A stretch of DNA of 64,000 nt from Escarpia spicata (GCA_963995525.1 OZ023207.1:617501-681500); one strand, 5' to 3'. Numbered from the stretch's first letter, positions 26,821 to 38,750 are shown. A program made the numbers and translations. The notes: generated by a model from the letters alone, not told the origin.

Positions 26821-27145
26821 TAAAGAATCGCCGACCCGCTGATTTACAACATCTAGGTGTACAAACAAAGCAAGTTAACTAATGATATTGATATTAAACA
26901 AGTTGATCTAATAAACAACTAACTACCGTTTCCTGCAGCGTTGGCCTTGAGCCAACTGTCCTGCAGGATTTGACCAAGGCTGACACCAAGTGCGGCCACC
27001 GCCCGCCCCATTGCATCGAACGTTGGAGGCTCAGGTTAGTGTATTGATGTCACCGTAGCTTCGGTTGTAGCACTCAACAGCACGGACTTGGGTAGGTGCT
27101 GTGGATTCGAGTGTTGGCCTCTGGTTGGTCTCTGGGACCGCCTTG
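26821..27145 (-). other. Gypsy-B 3' untranslated region
   Basis: Between the polypurine tract and the 31-bp array. No coding signal was recognised. Confidence 0.5.
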
Positions 27146-27919
27146 GTATGTCCTGTTCTGTGGGATCTAAGTCTCGGTATGTCCTGTTCTGTGGCATCTA
27201 CGTCTCGGTATGTCCTGTTCTGTGGCATCTACGTCTCGGTATGTCCTGTTCTGTGGCATCTACGTCTCGGTATGTCCTGTTCTGTGGCATCTACGTCTCG
27301 GTATGTCCTGTTCTGTGGCATCTGCGTCTCGGTATGTCCTGTTCTGTGGCATCTACGTCTCGGTATGTCCTGTTCTGTGGCATCTGCGTCTCGGTATGTC
27401 CTGTTCTGTGGCATCTACGTCTCGGTATGTCCTGTTCTGTGGCATCTACGTCTCGGTATGTCCTGTTCTGTGGCATCTGCGTCTCGGTATGTCCTGTTCT
27501 GTGGCATCTACGTCTCGGTATGTCCTGTTCTGTGGGATCTACGTCTCGGTATGTCCTGTTCTGTGGCATCTGCGTCTCGATATGTCCTGTTCTGTGGCAT
27601 CTACGTCTCGATATGTCCTGTTCTGTGGCATCTACGTCTCGGTATGTCCTGTTCTGTGGCATCTACGTCTCGGTATGTCCTGTTCTGTGGCATCTACGTC
27701 TCGGTATGTCCTGTTCTGTGGCATCTACGTCTCGGTATGTCCTGTTCTGTGGCATCTACGTCTCGGTATGTCCTGTTCTGTGGCATCTGCGTCTCGGTAT
27801 GTCCTGTTCTGTGGCATCTGCGTCTCGATATGTCCTGTTCTGTGGCATCTACGTCTCGGTATGTCCTGTTCTGTGGCATCTACGTCTCGGTATGTCCTGT
27901 TCTATGGGATCTACATCTC
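27146..27919. repeat. 31-bp minisatellite, 25 copies, inside Gypsy-B
   Basis: The unit contains TATGTCCTGTTCTGTGGCAT then CTACGTCTCGG. Variants are CTGCGTC, CTCGATATG and GTGGGATC. It lies immediately 3' of the integrase stop. Because 31 is not divisible by 3, three + frames of 246-314 codons are open; they are artefacts. Confidence 0.97.
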
Positions 27920-27946
27920 CAACAACATCTTCACAAACATCTTCAG

Positions 27947-29248
27947 CTAGTCCTGTGGCTGGACCGCGGCCGGGGTTACACGCATGGGAACGATCTGGTC
28001 TTCTTCGTCTGACTCGATGTCGCTTTCTGTGATTGGTGCATGGGCTATCATCCTTAGCTCTCTTCGTGTGACATTCGTTGATGGACCAGAACCATCCGAC
28101 AAGCGGATAGCATAAATATTGAAGTCTGGTCGGGCAACTACCACACATGGATCCCAGTCGTCCTGGACGTTATGTCGACCCAGATGATGCTTCTTCCTCA
28201 GCACCGTGGCACCCACCGTGTTGTCCCTGGCTGCCTTGTTGTCGTGAGTTTGCCTTGTCTTCGCGGCAGCTTCCGTATTCTTTGACGCCATGTGAAATGC
28301 CATTGCCAGGTTTTTCTTGTGAGCTTCAACCCACTCCCCGATGCTACAACCATCCTCCTCCTCCGCTTCTTGGATGCCCAGCATGTGATCCGCTGGCAGA
28401 CGTGGATGACGTCGAAACACCAGCTGATTATGGAGGAAATCCCGTCGACGAATGCGGCGTGCAGTCATACGCATACAAGAGCGTAGGGAGGCGATCCGGC
28501 CACTTCCTCTTCTCCTCTGGCGGAAGTGTTTTCAACAGGTTATGGAGGGTCCTGTTGAATCTCTCGCATTGTGCGTTCCCTTCAGGGTAGTAGGCCGTTG
28601 TCTTGGACTTTTGTATGTCGTACAACTTGCAGAGTTGGTGGATGGCGGTGGCTTCGAAGCTTTGGTCGATGTGTAGCTGGTAAGGCACACCAAATTTGCT
28701 GAACTTTTCGCAGTTGTGATGGCGGATTGGTCCCTCGTTGGAACAGCAATACTGTACGTGGTAAATACATCTGTCATCACGAGGACATCTTCCAGTCCAT
28801 CATTCGCTTTGTCTAGCTTACTGTAATGAACCCCTAGGATTTGAAGTGGTCGAGACGCGAACAGACTACCAATTGGCGGTCGCACCTTCGGTAACGGCGC
28901 CTTGGCAATGACACATCTCTCGCATTTCCAGCAGTAGTTCGTGACATCGCTTGTCATGCCTGGCCAATAACACCTCCTTCTGACCAGTGCCAGTGTTCGC
29001 TCGGAACCTTGGTGTCACGCCATGTCATGGAGACTCTCCAACACGGTATCTCGTAGACGCTCAGGAAGGAGAATCTGGAGCTGACGTCCGCCAATCTCCC
29101 CTTGTGTGCGGCGGTAGAGTACTCCGCCAGTCTCCTCCAGCTTGTCCCAGTGACGCAGAATTGTGCGTACGTGATCCGGCTCCCTCTTCAGTGCATAACT
29201 GCTGGGCTTGATGCCAGTTGAGCACAAATGTTTAACACGCGACAACAT
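27947..29248 (-). pseudogene. Gypsy-B integrase (broken)
   Basis: On the minus strand the zinc-binding region reads LESLHDMA, a stop where a Gly is expected, HQGSERTLALVRRRCYWPGM and CWKCERC. In the core, the position normally held by the first catalytic Asp reads His (GVHYSKLDKA). The second Asp is kept in HIDQSFEA and the Glu in NAQCERFNRTLHNLL. A deletion near 28690 joins the two core halves out of frame. The C-terminal part (28474-27947) includes WVEAHKKNLAMAFHMASKN and RLSDGSGPSTNVTRREL and ends AAVQPQD. It is inactive as it stands. Confidence 0.85.
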
Positions 29249-29421
29249 CCGATCCTGTGATTAGAGTTTTGCTAGGTCGTCCGTTGTATAAGAGGGAAGG
29301 GTTAGCGACGAAGGAATGGGTTCTTCCTCCAAACACGTGGACTCTGTCGACACCCGCATTGTGTAGCTGTCGCGTATCTCCACAGGTATGACCATAGGCT
29401 CTGGTACTCGAAATTTTTCCC

Positions 29422-29928
29422 TCAGGTCGCCCGTAGCCCCTCTCCGACTGGGGGCGTCGCATTTGCATTTGATTTCCCCGTGCGGTGGACTATGTCAAAC
29501 TTAAAGTCGGCCAGCTGAGCTGCCCATCGCAGCTCTACTGCACCAAGTTTCGCAGTCTTCAGGTAAGCCAAGGGATTGTTGTCTGTGAAGACCGTGAAGG
29601 TTGACCCCAACAGATAATCCCTGAACTTTTCTGCAGCTGCCCACTTCAGAGCTAGAAGTTCCAACTTCATAGTACTGTAGTTATTCATGGTCTGCTCGGT
29701 CGGCCGCAATCCACGACTGGCATAGGCAATGACTTGCCGCATGCCTTCCTTTTCCTGAGACAACACTGCACCAAGACCGTGACCACTGGCGTCTATCTCT
29801 ACGATGAAAGGGCGGGCGAAGTCCGGGCAGCCCGGTATGGGGCTGGACGTGAGGCGAGTTTTTACCTCTTCAAATGCGTGTTCTGCCTCCTCGTCCCATT
29901 TCTTTGTGAATGGACGATTGTCTGTCAT
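29422..29928 (-). pseudogene. Gypsy-B RNase H domain
   Basis: A 168-codon frame with the connection segment WDEEAEHAFEEVKTRL and RNase H active-site blocks IVEIDASGHGLGAVLSQ (Asp), TMKLELLALKWA (Glu) and FTVFTDNNPLAYL (Asp), followed by DIVHRTGKSNANA. It would degrade the RNA strand of RNA:DNA hybrids. The expected ADALSR end is garbled to ATPPVGEG by an indel, and the domain is cut off from a reverse transcriptase. Confidence 0.88.
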
Positions 29929-30407
29929 CTTCCGTTGTTTCGGTTGTTGACAGGTTCACCATCATCGTAGATGTCGTGTTCTACCGTCTTGCATTCGCCG
30001 TCGTTGCCTTCCGTTCTGAAAACGTCCTCATTCCGAGTCAGAAACTCCAAGAAGTTACAGCGATTATGCGGCCTCAGTTCATCACATCGCGACACTGCTT
30101 CCCTCAAAACTATTTGGACGTCAAAATTCACCTTCCCATTAATTCTCGGACTAATGGTGATTCCATCGGAAGTCAGCTGGATGCAGTCGTGGTCGCTGGC
30201 CATCACCTCAATAGCCTTGGCTGCTCCAATGCGGCATTTGGTTTTTATCCATGCGTCCTGCATGCCTATGTTGACCAGCAGTACGGGCACTACACCGGAC
30301 TTCACCCCCACACAGCAAGCTAGCAAAACCACATCTTGTGGTAAGCTACCATCTATTTGCTCCACCAACATTATCTTGTCATTGTGGCCGGACCACGTGG
30401 TCCCCAT
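29925..30407 (-). pseudogene. Gypsy-B Pol linker, reverse transcriptase deleted
   Basis: Encodes the protease-RT linker typical of this lineage (LVEQIDGSLPQDVVLLACCV, GVVPVLLVNIG) and the very start of the RT region (FLEFLTRNEDVFRTEGNDGE, TVEHDIYDDGEPVN). At about 29940 it breaks off and joins the RNase H connection segment a few codons later. The whole RT palm, including the Tyr-x-Asp-Asp block, is absent. Confidence 0.82.
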
Positions 30408-30516
30408 ATGATCTTGGCTGACGCGGCTGGCAGGTGTTGGGATTCATTCCCGCCAGTCTTCACGAAGCTGTCCTTCCTCGGTGGCTCACTGGTCAGTTGT
30501 TCGGACATCTCTAGGA

Positions 30517-31836
30517 TTAGGTAAGTAATTTCTCCCTCGTTGTATCGCTATCACTGGTTGATTTGGAACGCCGTGTCTTGACCAGATGACGTATGTTGTT
30601 GCTACCAATCAGTCCGGGCACTTCCATCTTCCTCCGAGCCGTCGAGTGATCACCGGGGTCCTTCACGATCCATCTTCCTCCGAGCTGTCGTTTGATCACT
30701 GGGGTCCTTCATGATCCATCTTCCTCCGAGCCGTCGTTTGATCACAGGGGTCCTTCACGATCCATCTTCCTCCGAGCCGTCATGTGATCACCGGGGTCCT
30801 TCACGATCCATCTTCCTCCGAGCCGTCATGTGATCACTGGGGTCCTTCACGATCCATCTTCCTCCAAGCCGTCGTTTGATCACTGGGGTCCTTCACGATC
30901 CATCTTCCTCCGAGCCGTCGTTTGATCACAGGGGTCCTTCACGATCCATCTTCCTCCGAGCCGTCATGTGATCACCGGGGTCCTTCACGATCCATCTTCC
31001 TCCGAGCCGTCGTTTGATCACCGGGGTCCTTCACGATCCATCTTCCTCCGAGCCGTCGTGTGATCACCGGGGTCCTTCACGATCCATCTTCCTCTGAGCC
31101 GTCGTGTGATCACCGGGGTCTTTCACGATCCATCTTCCTACGAGCCGTCGTTTGATCACCGGGGTCCTTCACGATCCATCTTCCTCCGAGCCGTCGTGTG
31201 ATCACCGGGGTCCTTCACGATCCATCTTCCTCTGAGCCGTCGTGTGATCACCGGGGTCCTTCACGATCCATCTTCCTCCGAGCCGTCGTTTGATCACTGG
31301 TGTCCTTCACGATCCATCTTCCTCCGAGACGTTGTGTGATCACCGGGGTCCTTCACGATCCATCTTCCTCCGAGCCGTCGTTTGATCACCGGGGTCCTTC
31401 ACGATCCATCTTCCTCCGAGCCGTCGTTTGATCACCGGGGTCCTTCACGATCCATCTTCCTCCGAGCCGTCGTTTGATCACCGGGGTCCTTCACGATGAA
31501 ACATCCCATGCCTGGAAGTCTCTCTCCACAGATCAGGATGTCGGCCTCGACGAACCCGACATAAGGTACAGGCAGTCCTTGTGTTGAGTTAATTTGGATC
31601 CACGAAGACGTATCCCTCGCTCGGCTGACCTTTTCTTCGAGATGGCGGCGGAAGAACCCCTCTGTAACCGTTGACACTTCCGATCCCGAGTCCACCATGC
31701 ACGCCACATTCACGCCTACAATATTGGCTACGACTTGTGGACAATTCCCAACGGCCTTCTCGAGTACCTTAGCCTTTCCTTCAGTTGTGGTGTGTGACGA
31801 GCCTTCCTCGCACCTACCCACAGTTCGGCTCTTCAC
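30517..31836 (-). pseudogene. Gypsy-B protease, split by a minisatellite
   Basis: The N-terminal half (31836-31496) contains the retropepsin active site ACMVDSGSEVSTVTE and continues to GMGCFIVKDPGD. The C-terminal half (about 30630-30517) resumes as EVPGLIGSNNIRHL, the segment containing the LIG-type motif that follows the flap. Between them the codons for VKDPGD(x)TTARRKMDREGP have been multiplied about 19 times as a 46-bp array. The unit is not a multiple of 3, so the frame is destroyed after the first copy. Confidence 0.85.
30625..31495. repeat. 46-bp minisatellite inside the Gypsy-B protease, about 19 copies
   Basis: The unit contains GATCCATCTTCCTCCGAGCC, GTCGTTTGATCACCGGGGTC and CTTCAC. 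Main variants are GTCGTTTG/GTCATGTG/GTCGTGTG and CACCGG/CACTGG/CACAGG. Both flanks are protease codons, so the source sequence is evident. Confidence 0.96.
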
Positions 31837-31847
31837 CGTGGGCGATG

Positions 31848-32741
31848 CTAGTTTGACGTCTTTTTGTTCAGAGTCTTCGTTGCATTCCCCTTACATTCTT
31901 CCGAACTTCTTTTGTGGCCAATCACTCCACAGTCGAAACACCGGCCCCTAAATATTGGTCCAGTCTGACGTCGAGGTTTGCTGGCTGCCAGCACCGCATC
32001 AACCTGCTGTTGCTGCTTCTGTAGCCTCAGCATGACATCCTTCAGGGTCACCCCTGTGTTCCCCGTCTGCTCTTCCAGCTGTACCACAGCCTCCCTAACA
32101 GAGGAGTGTGGCAACTGGTATCCTCCCAGTATGCGTGTTGCGCTCTCCCTGAACTCCCAGAAGCTTGATTTTGGCTTGTCAGCCAACAGTGTCTTCATGA
32201 GCGGCGTGTGTGTTTGATCACGCATGCCAGCCACAAAGCGCTTCTTTAACAGGCTATCAGCCGTTTACGCCATACCAGCGTCCTCGAACTTTACCCTTTC
32301 CATCAGATTTGCAAGAGCAAGCGAAAATTCTTGCTGCGTTTCTGCTAAAGAAGGATTCGATTGCGTCCTCATATGGCCCCGTCACAGCACCAAACCAGCT
32401 CTTCAGGATGACCAGGATTTGGTTAACAGTATTTGTGAGATGACTAGGACGAAGTCTGATTTCTCGCTTGGCAGAGCCGGTAATGTGTTCCAGCAGGAAT
32501 ACTTCTTGTTCGTCAGGGGTCAGTCGAGCAGCGGACAAGGCTCGTTCAACATCAGCCCCTCCACTCATCGATGTCCGGCTCGCCAGCCGAAATTCCCCGT
32601 CTAAAAATTACGTTCTGTTGTTGTGGAGCAGCAGCAGCCGCAGAATGAAGCCGCAGCAGCTACAACAGCTGAATCCAGAGCCTCCTGCTTCTGTCGCAGC
32701 TGTTAATTCTTCTAATTCCAGGATACGGGCTTGTCCTTCCA
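31848..32741 (-). pseudogene. Gypsy-B gag (broken)
   Basis: Starts at an ATG at 32741 (MEGQARILELEELT), runs through a frame-shifted Gln/Ala-rich stretch, then MSGGADVERALSAARLTPDE, QILVILKSWFGAVTGPYEDA and ESFFSR. After another frameshift it reads QQEFSLALANLMERVKF, a stop, RFVAGMRDQTHTPLMKTLL, and ends with one zinc-knuckle-like CFDCGVIGHKRSSEEC, whose last spacing (H-6-C) is longer than the usual four. Gag forms the particle and binds the RNA. At least two frameshifts and one stop make this copy defective. Confidence 0.83.
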
Positions 32742-32976
32742 TTTCGGTTGTAATTATGATTTAGCTTGGCCGGGTGTTAAATTAAGTTAAAAACAAAGTC
32801 ACATGAAACCCACGTACACATCAACAACAACAGCAGTGTAAGTTATCCAGTACAGAAGGACACGAGCTCCGCAGTGACGTCAGTGTCACAGATAGTGAGT
32901 GTGTCATACAAACAGTACGTAGTCCGGGGTTTGTGGGAACGCCCACCCATCACCGCCCCGGGAGCATGCAACATTC
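32742..32976 (-). repeat. Gypsy-B 5' LTR remnant
   Basis: Only the outer end is recognisable: GTAGTCCGGGGTTTGTGGGA to GCAACATTCTA matches 26751-26800, with a 12-bp insertion CGCCCCGGGAGC. Upstream sequence does not match the other LTR by eye, and no primer-binding site was found. The 5' LTR is deleted or replaced. Confidence 0.5.
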
Positions 32977-32980
32977 TAAC

Positions 32981-33450
32981 AGGGTTTGGTTATTTACAGT
33001 ACATTTGGTCAATCAGTGTTGCATTTCTGTTTGACAGTCTAGTGGGACGAGTTATAACAGGCAGAAAGTCTATTTTGGACAAAGAATCATATAATTCTTG
33101 GAATTTTTCATTCGAGTTAAGTTTCAAAAGATCTATGTTGAAGTCGCCTGTTAATATTACATTTTTGGCACTCTTGTTTATGTCTACGAATATACGATTG
33201 AATTTCTGTATAAATAGTTCAATCGATCGAGGCATGGTTATTGTTTTTTTTGGGTCTGTAGATGTTACAAATTGTTACCTTTTTATCTGAATTATCAATA
33301 ATGTCTAGGCATAATGCTTCCCAGGTTGAGTATGTATTATATGCTTTGTAGTTTGATATTGTAATATTATTAGATACATATGTGACTAGCCGTCCTTTCT
33401 TAGAACATTTGTCTGTGGATGCCCGTGTTGTCATGGTATAATTGTTTAGA
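32981..33450 (-). pseudogene. LINE-B, 5' segment: APE-type endonuclease fragment
   Basis: On the minus strand it reads GRLVTYVSNNITISNYKAY, TWEALCLDI, KKVTICNIYRP, and after a frameshift near 33230 ELFIQKFNRIF, NVILTGDFNIDLLKLNSNEK, FLPVITRPTRLSNRNATLID and QMYCK. These are motifs of the endonuclease of Jockey/CR1-group LINEs (GDFN catalytic region and TRITRxx/LID block). It ends exactly at the Gypsy-B edge. The continuing LINE codons are found on the far side of Gypsy-B at about 26244 and leftwards. Confidence 0.87.
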
Positions 33451-33451
33451 T

Positions 33452-34262
33452 TGTAGCGTTTGCGGCGAGGGGTCAGCAGGGAAGCATACGGGCACACGTT
33501 CACTCACTCAGTCGTACTAATGATAAGTCAGGTGATACGTTTTCACAGTTTATTATATGCGGAAAACCCTACCAATACAAGATCTAATACACAGTATACG
33601 GCTATGTCTGCTAAATACTACCCAGTTATAAAGGTCAGAACAATGGGTTCAGACGGCGGCGGCTTATACAGCAACCGAATTGTAACCGATGTATCCTAAA
33701 TGTCAGAACAATAGGTTCAGACGGCGGCGGCTATTACAGCAACCGAATTGTAACCGATATAATCAAAATGCCAGAACAATTGGTTCAGACGGCGGCGGCT
33801 ATTACAGCAACCGAATTATAACCGATAACAATAGGTTCAGACGGCATGCATGTGTAGCGTTTGCGGCGAGCGGTCGGCAGGGAAGCATACGGGCACACGT
33901 TCACTCACTCAGTCGTACTAATGATAAGTCAGGTTATACGTTTTCACAGTTTATTATATGCGGAAAAACCTACCAATACAAGATCTAATGCACAGTATAC
34001 GGCTATGTCTGCTAAATACTACCCAGTTATAAAGGTCAGAACAATACAACCGAATTGTAACCGATTTGTAACCGATATATTCTAAATGTCAGAACAATAG
34101 GCTCAGACGGCGGCGGCTATTAGAGCAACCGAATTGTAACGGATATATTCTAAATGTCCGAACAATAGGTTCAGACGGCGGCGGCTATTACAGCAACCGA
34201 ATTGTAACCGATATATTCTAAATGTCCGAACAATAGGTTCAGACGGCGGCAGCTATTACAGC
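33452..34262. repeat. Compound repeat: about 190-bp block x 2 and 68-bp units x about 7
   Basis: A block starting GTAGCGTTTGCGGCGAG and ending CCAGTTATAAAGGTCAGAAC occurs at 33452 and again at 33855. Between and after the blocks, a unit TCAGAACAATAGGTTCAGAC, GGCGGCGGCTATTACAGCAA, CCGAATTGTAACCGATATAT is repeated with variations. Both parts may derive from a single unidentified element. Confidence 0.85.
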
Positions 34263-35330
34263 AACCGAGTTACTCACCGAGTCTGGGAATAACTGATTGT
34301 CACGGGTGTACTGCGAGAGTCTTTTAGTACTTCTCGCAGGGCGCTCGGTGACAGTGCTACACGAGAAACGTTCCCCCGGCAGTGTGCCCCAGTAGTCGCC
34401 CCCTACGCCACTGGCCTGTGTTGCACACAGCTCCAGCATGCATCTTCGGGCCTGTTCTAACAAACAGCTCGCAGTGTCTGGCTGCATCTCCCAACAGCCA
34501 GCCTTCGAAGTGTCTGGCTGCACCTCCTGACAGCCAGCCCTGATCCTCATTTAAGCCCTCCTTATATACAGCTAAATCTGTAGCCTTGGGACAGTCTAGG
34601 GGGGTCTCTAGAAATCTTGGCATGGTGCCAGTGAACTTACAGTAACCTTCTGAACAAAGGCTCTCTGTATAGGGCTTTGGCTCCCCAAAACCAGATGGCC
34701 TCAAATGTAAACAAATCCCCCACCCAGCTATAGCCATTTGCATATAAATTGGCTTTTAGGAGCACGTACAACATTCAGTAATTAAGAATATCAATACGAC
34801 GTGTGTTATCATTCTAAATTCTCTACAAGATTAAGATGTTGTGTATCTGTATGTTTTCCAATGCTTGCTTCCTATATACAACTCACATTTATTTGTACAT
34901 TTGATTCAGCAAGAGTATCAATTAAAATATTCAGTTCATCGATTTTTAACTCAGAGAATCTATGTTTAGGCTGTTAACTTATTTCTGTGCCTTTTTAGAA
35001 ATGTCTTTAAGTCCTCAACAGTATGGTATTTACTTTCAATATTAATGGAATTTTCATTTAGATATGTTTATAATTTTTGTTGGGTCATTTTCTTCGATGC
35101 CGCCTTTGTCTTACAAATTCTTAAGTGTTAACCGTCATTTTTCAGAGAACAAAGAGTGATGATTTTATCAATTATAGATTTCAAGAATTGCTCATCAATT
35201 ACTTGATCAGTTTTAATGTGTCGAAATGTACGGCCTCTGCCTTTGAGGTAACTCCTTAAATGTAGCAGTTGGTTATACATTAAATCAGGTATATATTAAA
35301 ACAAACATTCATACTTTAGATTACTTGTTT
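34263..35330. other. No gene recognised
   Basis: Minus-strand frames at 34239-34743 contain short internal duplications (GTGTCTGGCTGCA at 34473 and 34510) but no recognisable domain. The rest is AT-rich without a signal. Confidence 0.45.
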
Positions 35331-35630
35331 ACCATACATCATAGATATAGTATTTCAGGGTTAATTTAGACAAATTACATTTGCACAGATCCCATGTGGC
35401 ATGTGTAGGTAGCATGTAGACAAGTACATACCTCTTAGAATAACAATAAAAAGGTATAACATTCATAATAGACAACTGAAAAAAACATAGTAAAAATTAC
35501 ACTTGCACAGATCCCGCTTTTGTTAATAGCTTGCACACTAATGCATACATGCTAGTATAACAATAAGAAGGTATGATGACATTCATAATAAACAGCGTAA
35601 GAAACATAGTAAAACTTACTAGACATAAAG
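35331..35630. repeat. Diverged direct duplication, about 125 bp x 2
   Basis: TTGCACAGATCCC, then ACATAC...ATAACAATAA(A/G)AAGGTAT and ACATTCATAATA...AAACATAGTAAAA occur in the same order at about 35380-35500 and 35505-35620, with many differences. Confidence 0.7.
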
Positions 35631-35959
35631 AGTATTTAGAAACAACAGTGTTCACGCTGACGGCAGTGGCGTTATCCATGGGAATAAACTTATAAAGTTC
35701 GTAATGATGGGTTGTACCGCTCCATTGTCATCTAACTAACACTCGTATATGGGGAGGTATTTTGAAAATGTCTTACGTCCTATTCTAGGGGACACAGAGT
35801 AAGTCGTTAAAGTGTGGCGTTCGAGGTTCAAGCCGTCTAAGGTGTAAACGTTAACCCACCCGCAAACATACGCAAGCTCGATTATAATATAAGGAGACAG
35901 AAAGCCTACGGTGGGCGTGTCGCGTGTCACTTGACCATAGCAGAGATTCCCCGCGTTTA

Positions 35960-36281
<322 letters not shown>

Positions 36282-36866
36282 TAGTCCATACGCAGAGCGT
36301 TTCGTTACTGATACAGAATTCACAAAATCAGTTAACTATGTGATGCAACTAGGCACTTTGCATGTTATGATTTGATGAATTTGGCACATGAAGTGTAAGA
36401 CAATATCTCGCAACAAAACTTGTCTAAAAAGACTAAAGACAGTAAAGTAAAGGCTACTATAGCCTGCCCTAGGCTATGGCTGTAGAGCCAACTGCCAGTA
36501 CTGGTGTGGGCAGTAATCGTGGGTCCAATCGTGTTTTGTCATTTTTATTAAAACCTGATCAAATTCTTCCGTACAATAAATCTCTAGCATACATTCCTTC
36601 CAATTTCTGCAAACAAACGTTGTTTTGAAAGAAAATATACCAGCGAAATCAAAATCTCGTTGAAGATGCCTGTGTAAAAAATCGTGGGTCCTATCTATGC
36701 TGTGTAAATTGTTCGCGTGTCACGCGAACTGCAAGACCGTGCAGTGTATTAAAATAGGCCAAGAGTGTTAGAACACAAGATTTCAGTGCCACAACTTTTT
36801 ACCTGTCCCCCAAATTTTCCGGTCGTGAGTATAAAGCTGAACCATTTCCATAACTAATAATTGGTA

Positions 36867-38207
36867 CAGTAAAACCTGTCCATAACAGTCATCGTCGGGA
36901 CTGCGCAAAATTACTGTTATAGATAGGTTGCCGTTATGGAGAGTTTCATAACTTGGATACTCACTAGGTATTATGGATGGTTACGTTGATGTTCGCTAGT
37001 TGGTACTGCATTAACAATAATATTGAATAATACACTACACAACTTGCTATATTTAATTGATGTTTCTTTTGAGCCATGTTGAAATCAATCACGCCCTCCA
37101 AGTAAAGGCGAACAGATTTGATGTCCAAAAGGAAACACGAGGGTGTGAACGAGTGCAAGGCAAGCGTTCACCCAGATTTGCACGGGGGATTATCAATACA
37201 ATTTAAGCTACCCCAAGTGGTAGGTAACCAGCCATTTTAATATTTACCTAAGCAGTCTCTCCAATGGCTTCTCTTATCAATACAATTTGAGCTATGGGCC
37301 ATTATAATATTTACCTAGGCAGTCTCTCCAGCTATGCCAAGCCACCTAGGTCCTAGGTACACATTACAACAGCCTGCTTCCATCTGTGGCTACATGCTCA
37401 TGGCTTCTCTGAGCTCACTTCCATCTGTGGCTACATGCTCATGGCTTCTCTGAGCTCACTTCCATCTGTGGCTACATGCTCATGGCTTCTCTGAGCTCAC
37501 TTCCATCTGTGGCTACATGCTCATGGCTTCTCTGAGCTCACTTCCATCTGTGGCTACATGCTCATGGCTTCTCTGAGCTCACATCCATCTGTGGCTACAT
37601 GTTCATGGCTTCTCTGAGCTCACTTCCATCTGTGGCTACATGCTCATGGCTTCTCTGAGCCCACTTCCATCTGTGGCTACATGCTCATGGCTTCTCTGAG
37701 CTCACTTCCATCTGTGGCTACATGCTCATGGCTTCTCTGAGCTCACTTCCATCTGTGGCTACATGCTCATGGCTTCTCTGAGCTCACTTCCATCTGTGGC
37801 TACATGCTCATGGCTTCTCTGAGCTCACTTCCATCTGTGGCTACATGCTCATGGCTTCTCTGAGCTCACTTCCATCTGTGGCTACATGCTCATGGCTTCT
37901 CTGAGCTCACTTCCATCTGTGGCTACATGCTCATGGCTTCTCTGAGCTCACTTTGGACATCAAAGCTGGTTCTACTCCTCTTTGCTGGAGGAAAGGAGCA
38001 ACAAGCTGATGACGCCATGCATGACTCGATTGCAATTTGATAGTCCCGCGTACACGCGATAACACCGACGCGGTGACGTTTTATTCAGGAAAATTATGGA
38101 TTCCCTTTGACCTGGCTGCAACCGACATGTTGAATATGATTGATTCGGTCCAAATTAACTGACCGTTATATGCAATAGACAGGTTACTGTTATGGACAGG
38201 TAGTAGT
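36867..38207. mobile_element. Non-autonomous pogo/Tigger-end element
   Basis: Starts TA|CAGTAAAACCTGTCCATAAC, a typical Tigger/pogo terminal repeat next to a TA, and ends with the partial inverse TTATGGACAGGTAGTAG before TA. Subterminal copies of the motif (TAGATAGGTTGCCGTTATGG, AGACAGGTTACTGTTATGGA) lie inside. A short frame at 37119, MSKRKHEGVNE, resembles the start of a Tigger transposase and is then lost. The centre is filled by a 41-bp array. Confidence 0.65.
37379..37953. repeat. 41-bp minisatellite, 14 copies
   Basis: The unit contains CCATCTGTGGCTACATGCTC then ATGGCTTCTCTGAGCTCACTT. Very homogeneous, and located inside the pogo-end element. Confidence 0.96.
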
Positions 38208-38396
38208 AACGGGTAGTTGTAGCTTCCTTCTGTGTCAGGAGAACCACTGTTAGGTTGAGTTCTTGGAGCTGTGTTACTAGTATGTGTCTCTTCTGCAGTG
38301 CACTGTGTATAGGTAGTGTCTAGTTAAGGACTCAAGCTAATAACATTTTTATCTTCCAGTATACATAGGGATGGTTCTGAGCAATCCATAATTAAC

Positions 38397-38750
38397 TCAA
38401 TTAAGGCTTCCCTTGACTGGAGAATTGCTTTCCAGATATGTATATATCGACTGAATCAGTTGTTTGGCTTGTTCGAGAGGGTCAGTATATAAGTCCTGGA
38501 GTTTGTGGCATACAAATATTGTATGATACAGGTCTTCAAGTCCACAGCCACACATGATACACAGTGGAGAGCCACTGGACTGCTTGGCAATGTCTGCCTG
38601 GAGCCTATATTGCCCTAGGAGGAAGCGTACCTTGGTACAGGCACGTGATACATCTCTGGGGGAGTCACAGACAGAATCGCACACTGGATGCAGACAACCG
38701 CTTCTGCAGACTCGCAGGTTGAAATATCTCGGTGATATCTTCTGATTTGC
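38397..38750 (-). pseudogene. LINE C-terminal zf-RVT-like fragment
   Basis: On the minus strand it reads CTKVRFLLGQYRLQAD, then CIMCGCGLEDLYHTIFVCHK and YTDPLEQAKQLIQSIYTYLE. A short run of LxGxYxLQ followed by CxxC...EDxxHxxxxC is the usual C-terminal zinc-finger-like tail of many LINE ORF2 proteins. No other part of such an ORF is found nearby. It is fused in frame to the upstream octapeptide array. Confidence 0.6.

Larger units (their letters stand above)
26249..32976 (-). mobile_element. Gypsy-B: defective Ty3/Gypsy LTR retrotransposon
   Basis: Minus-strand element with gag, protease, linker, RNase H and integrase in the usual order but with the reverse-transcriptase palm deleted. It lies inside LINE-B. 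The bases next to its left edge are GTAAC (26244-26248), and TAAC remains at 32977-32980 on the other side, consistent with a 5-bp target duplication that has lost one base. If the element is removed, the flanking LINE reading frames line up. It contains two internal minisatellites, 31-bp (27146-27919) and 46-bp (30625-31495). Confidence 0.88.
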
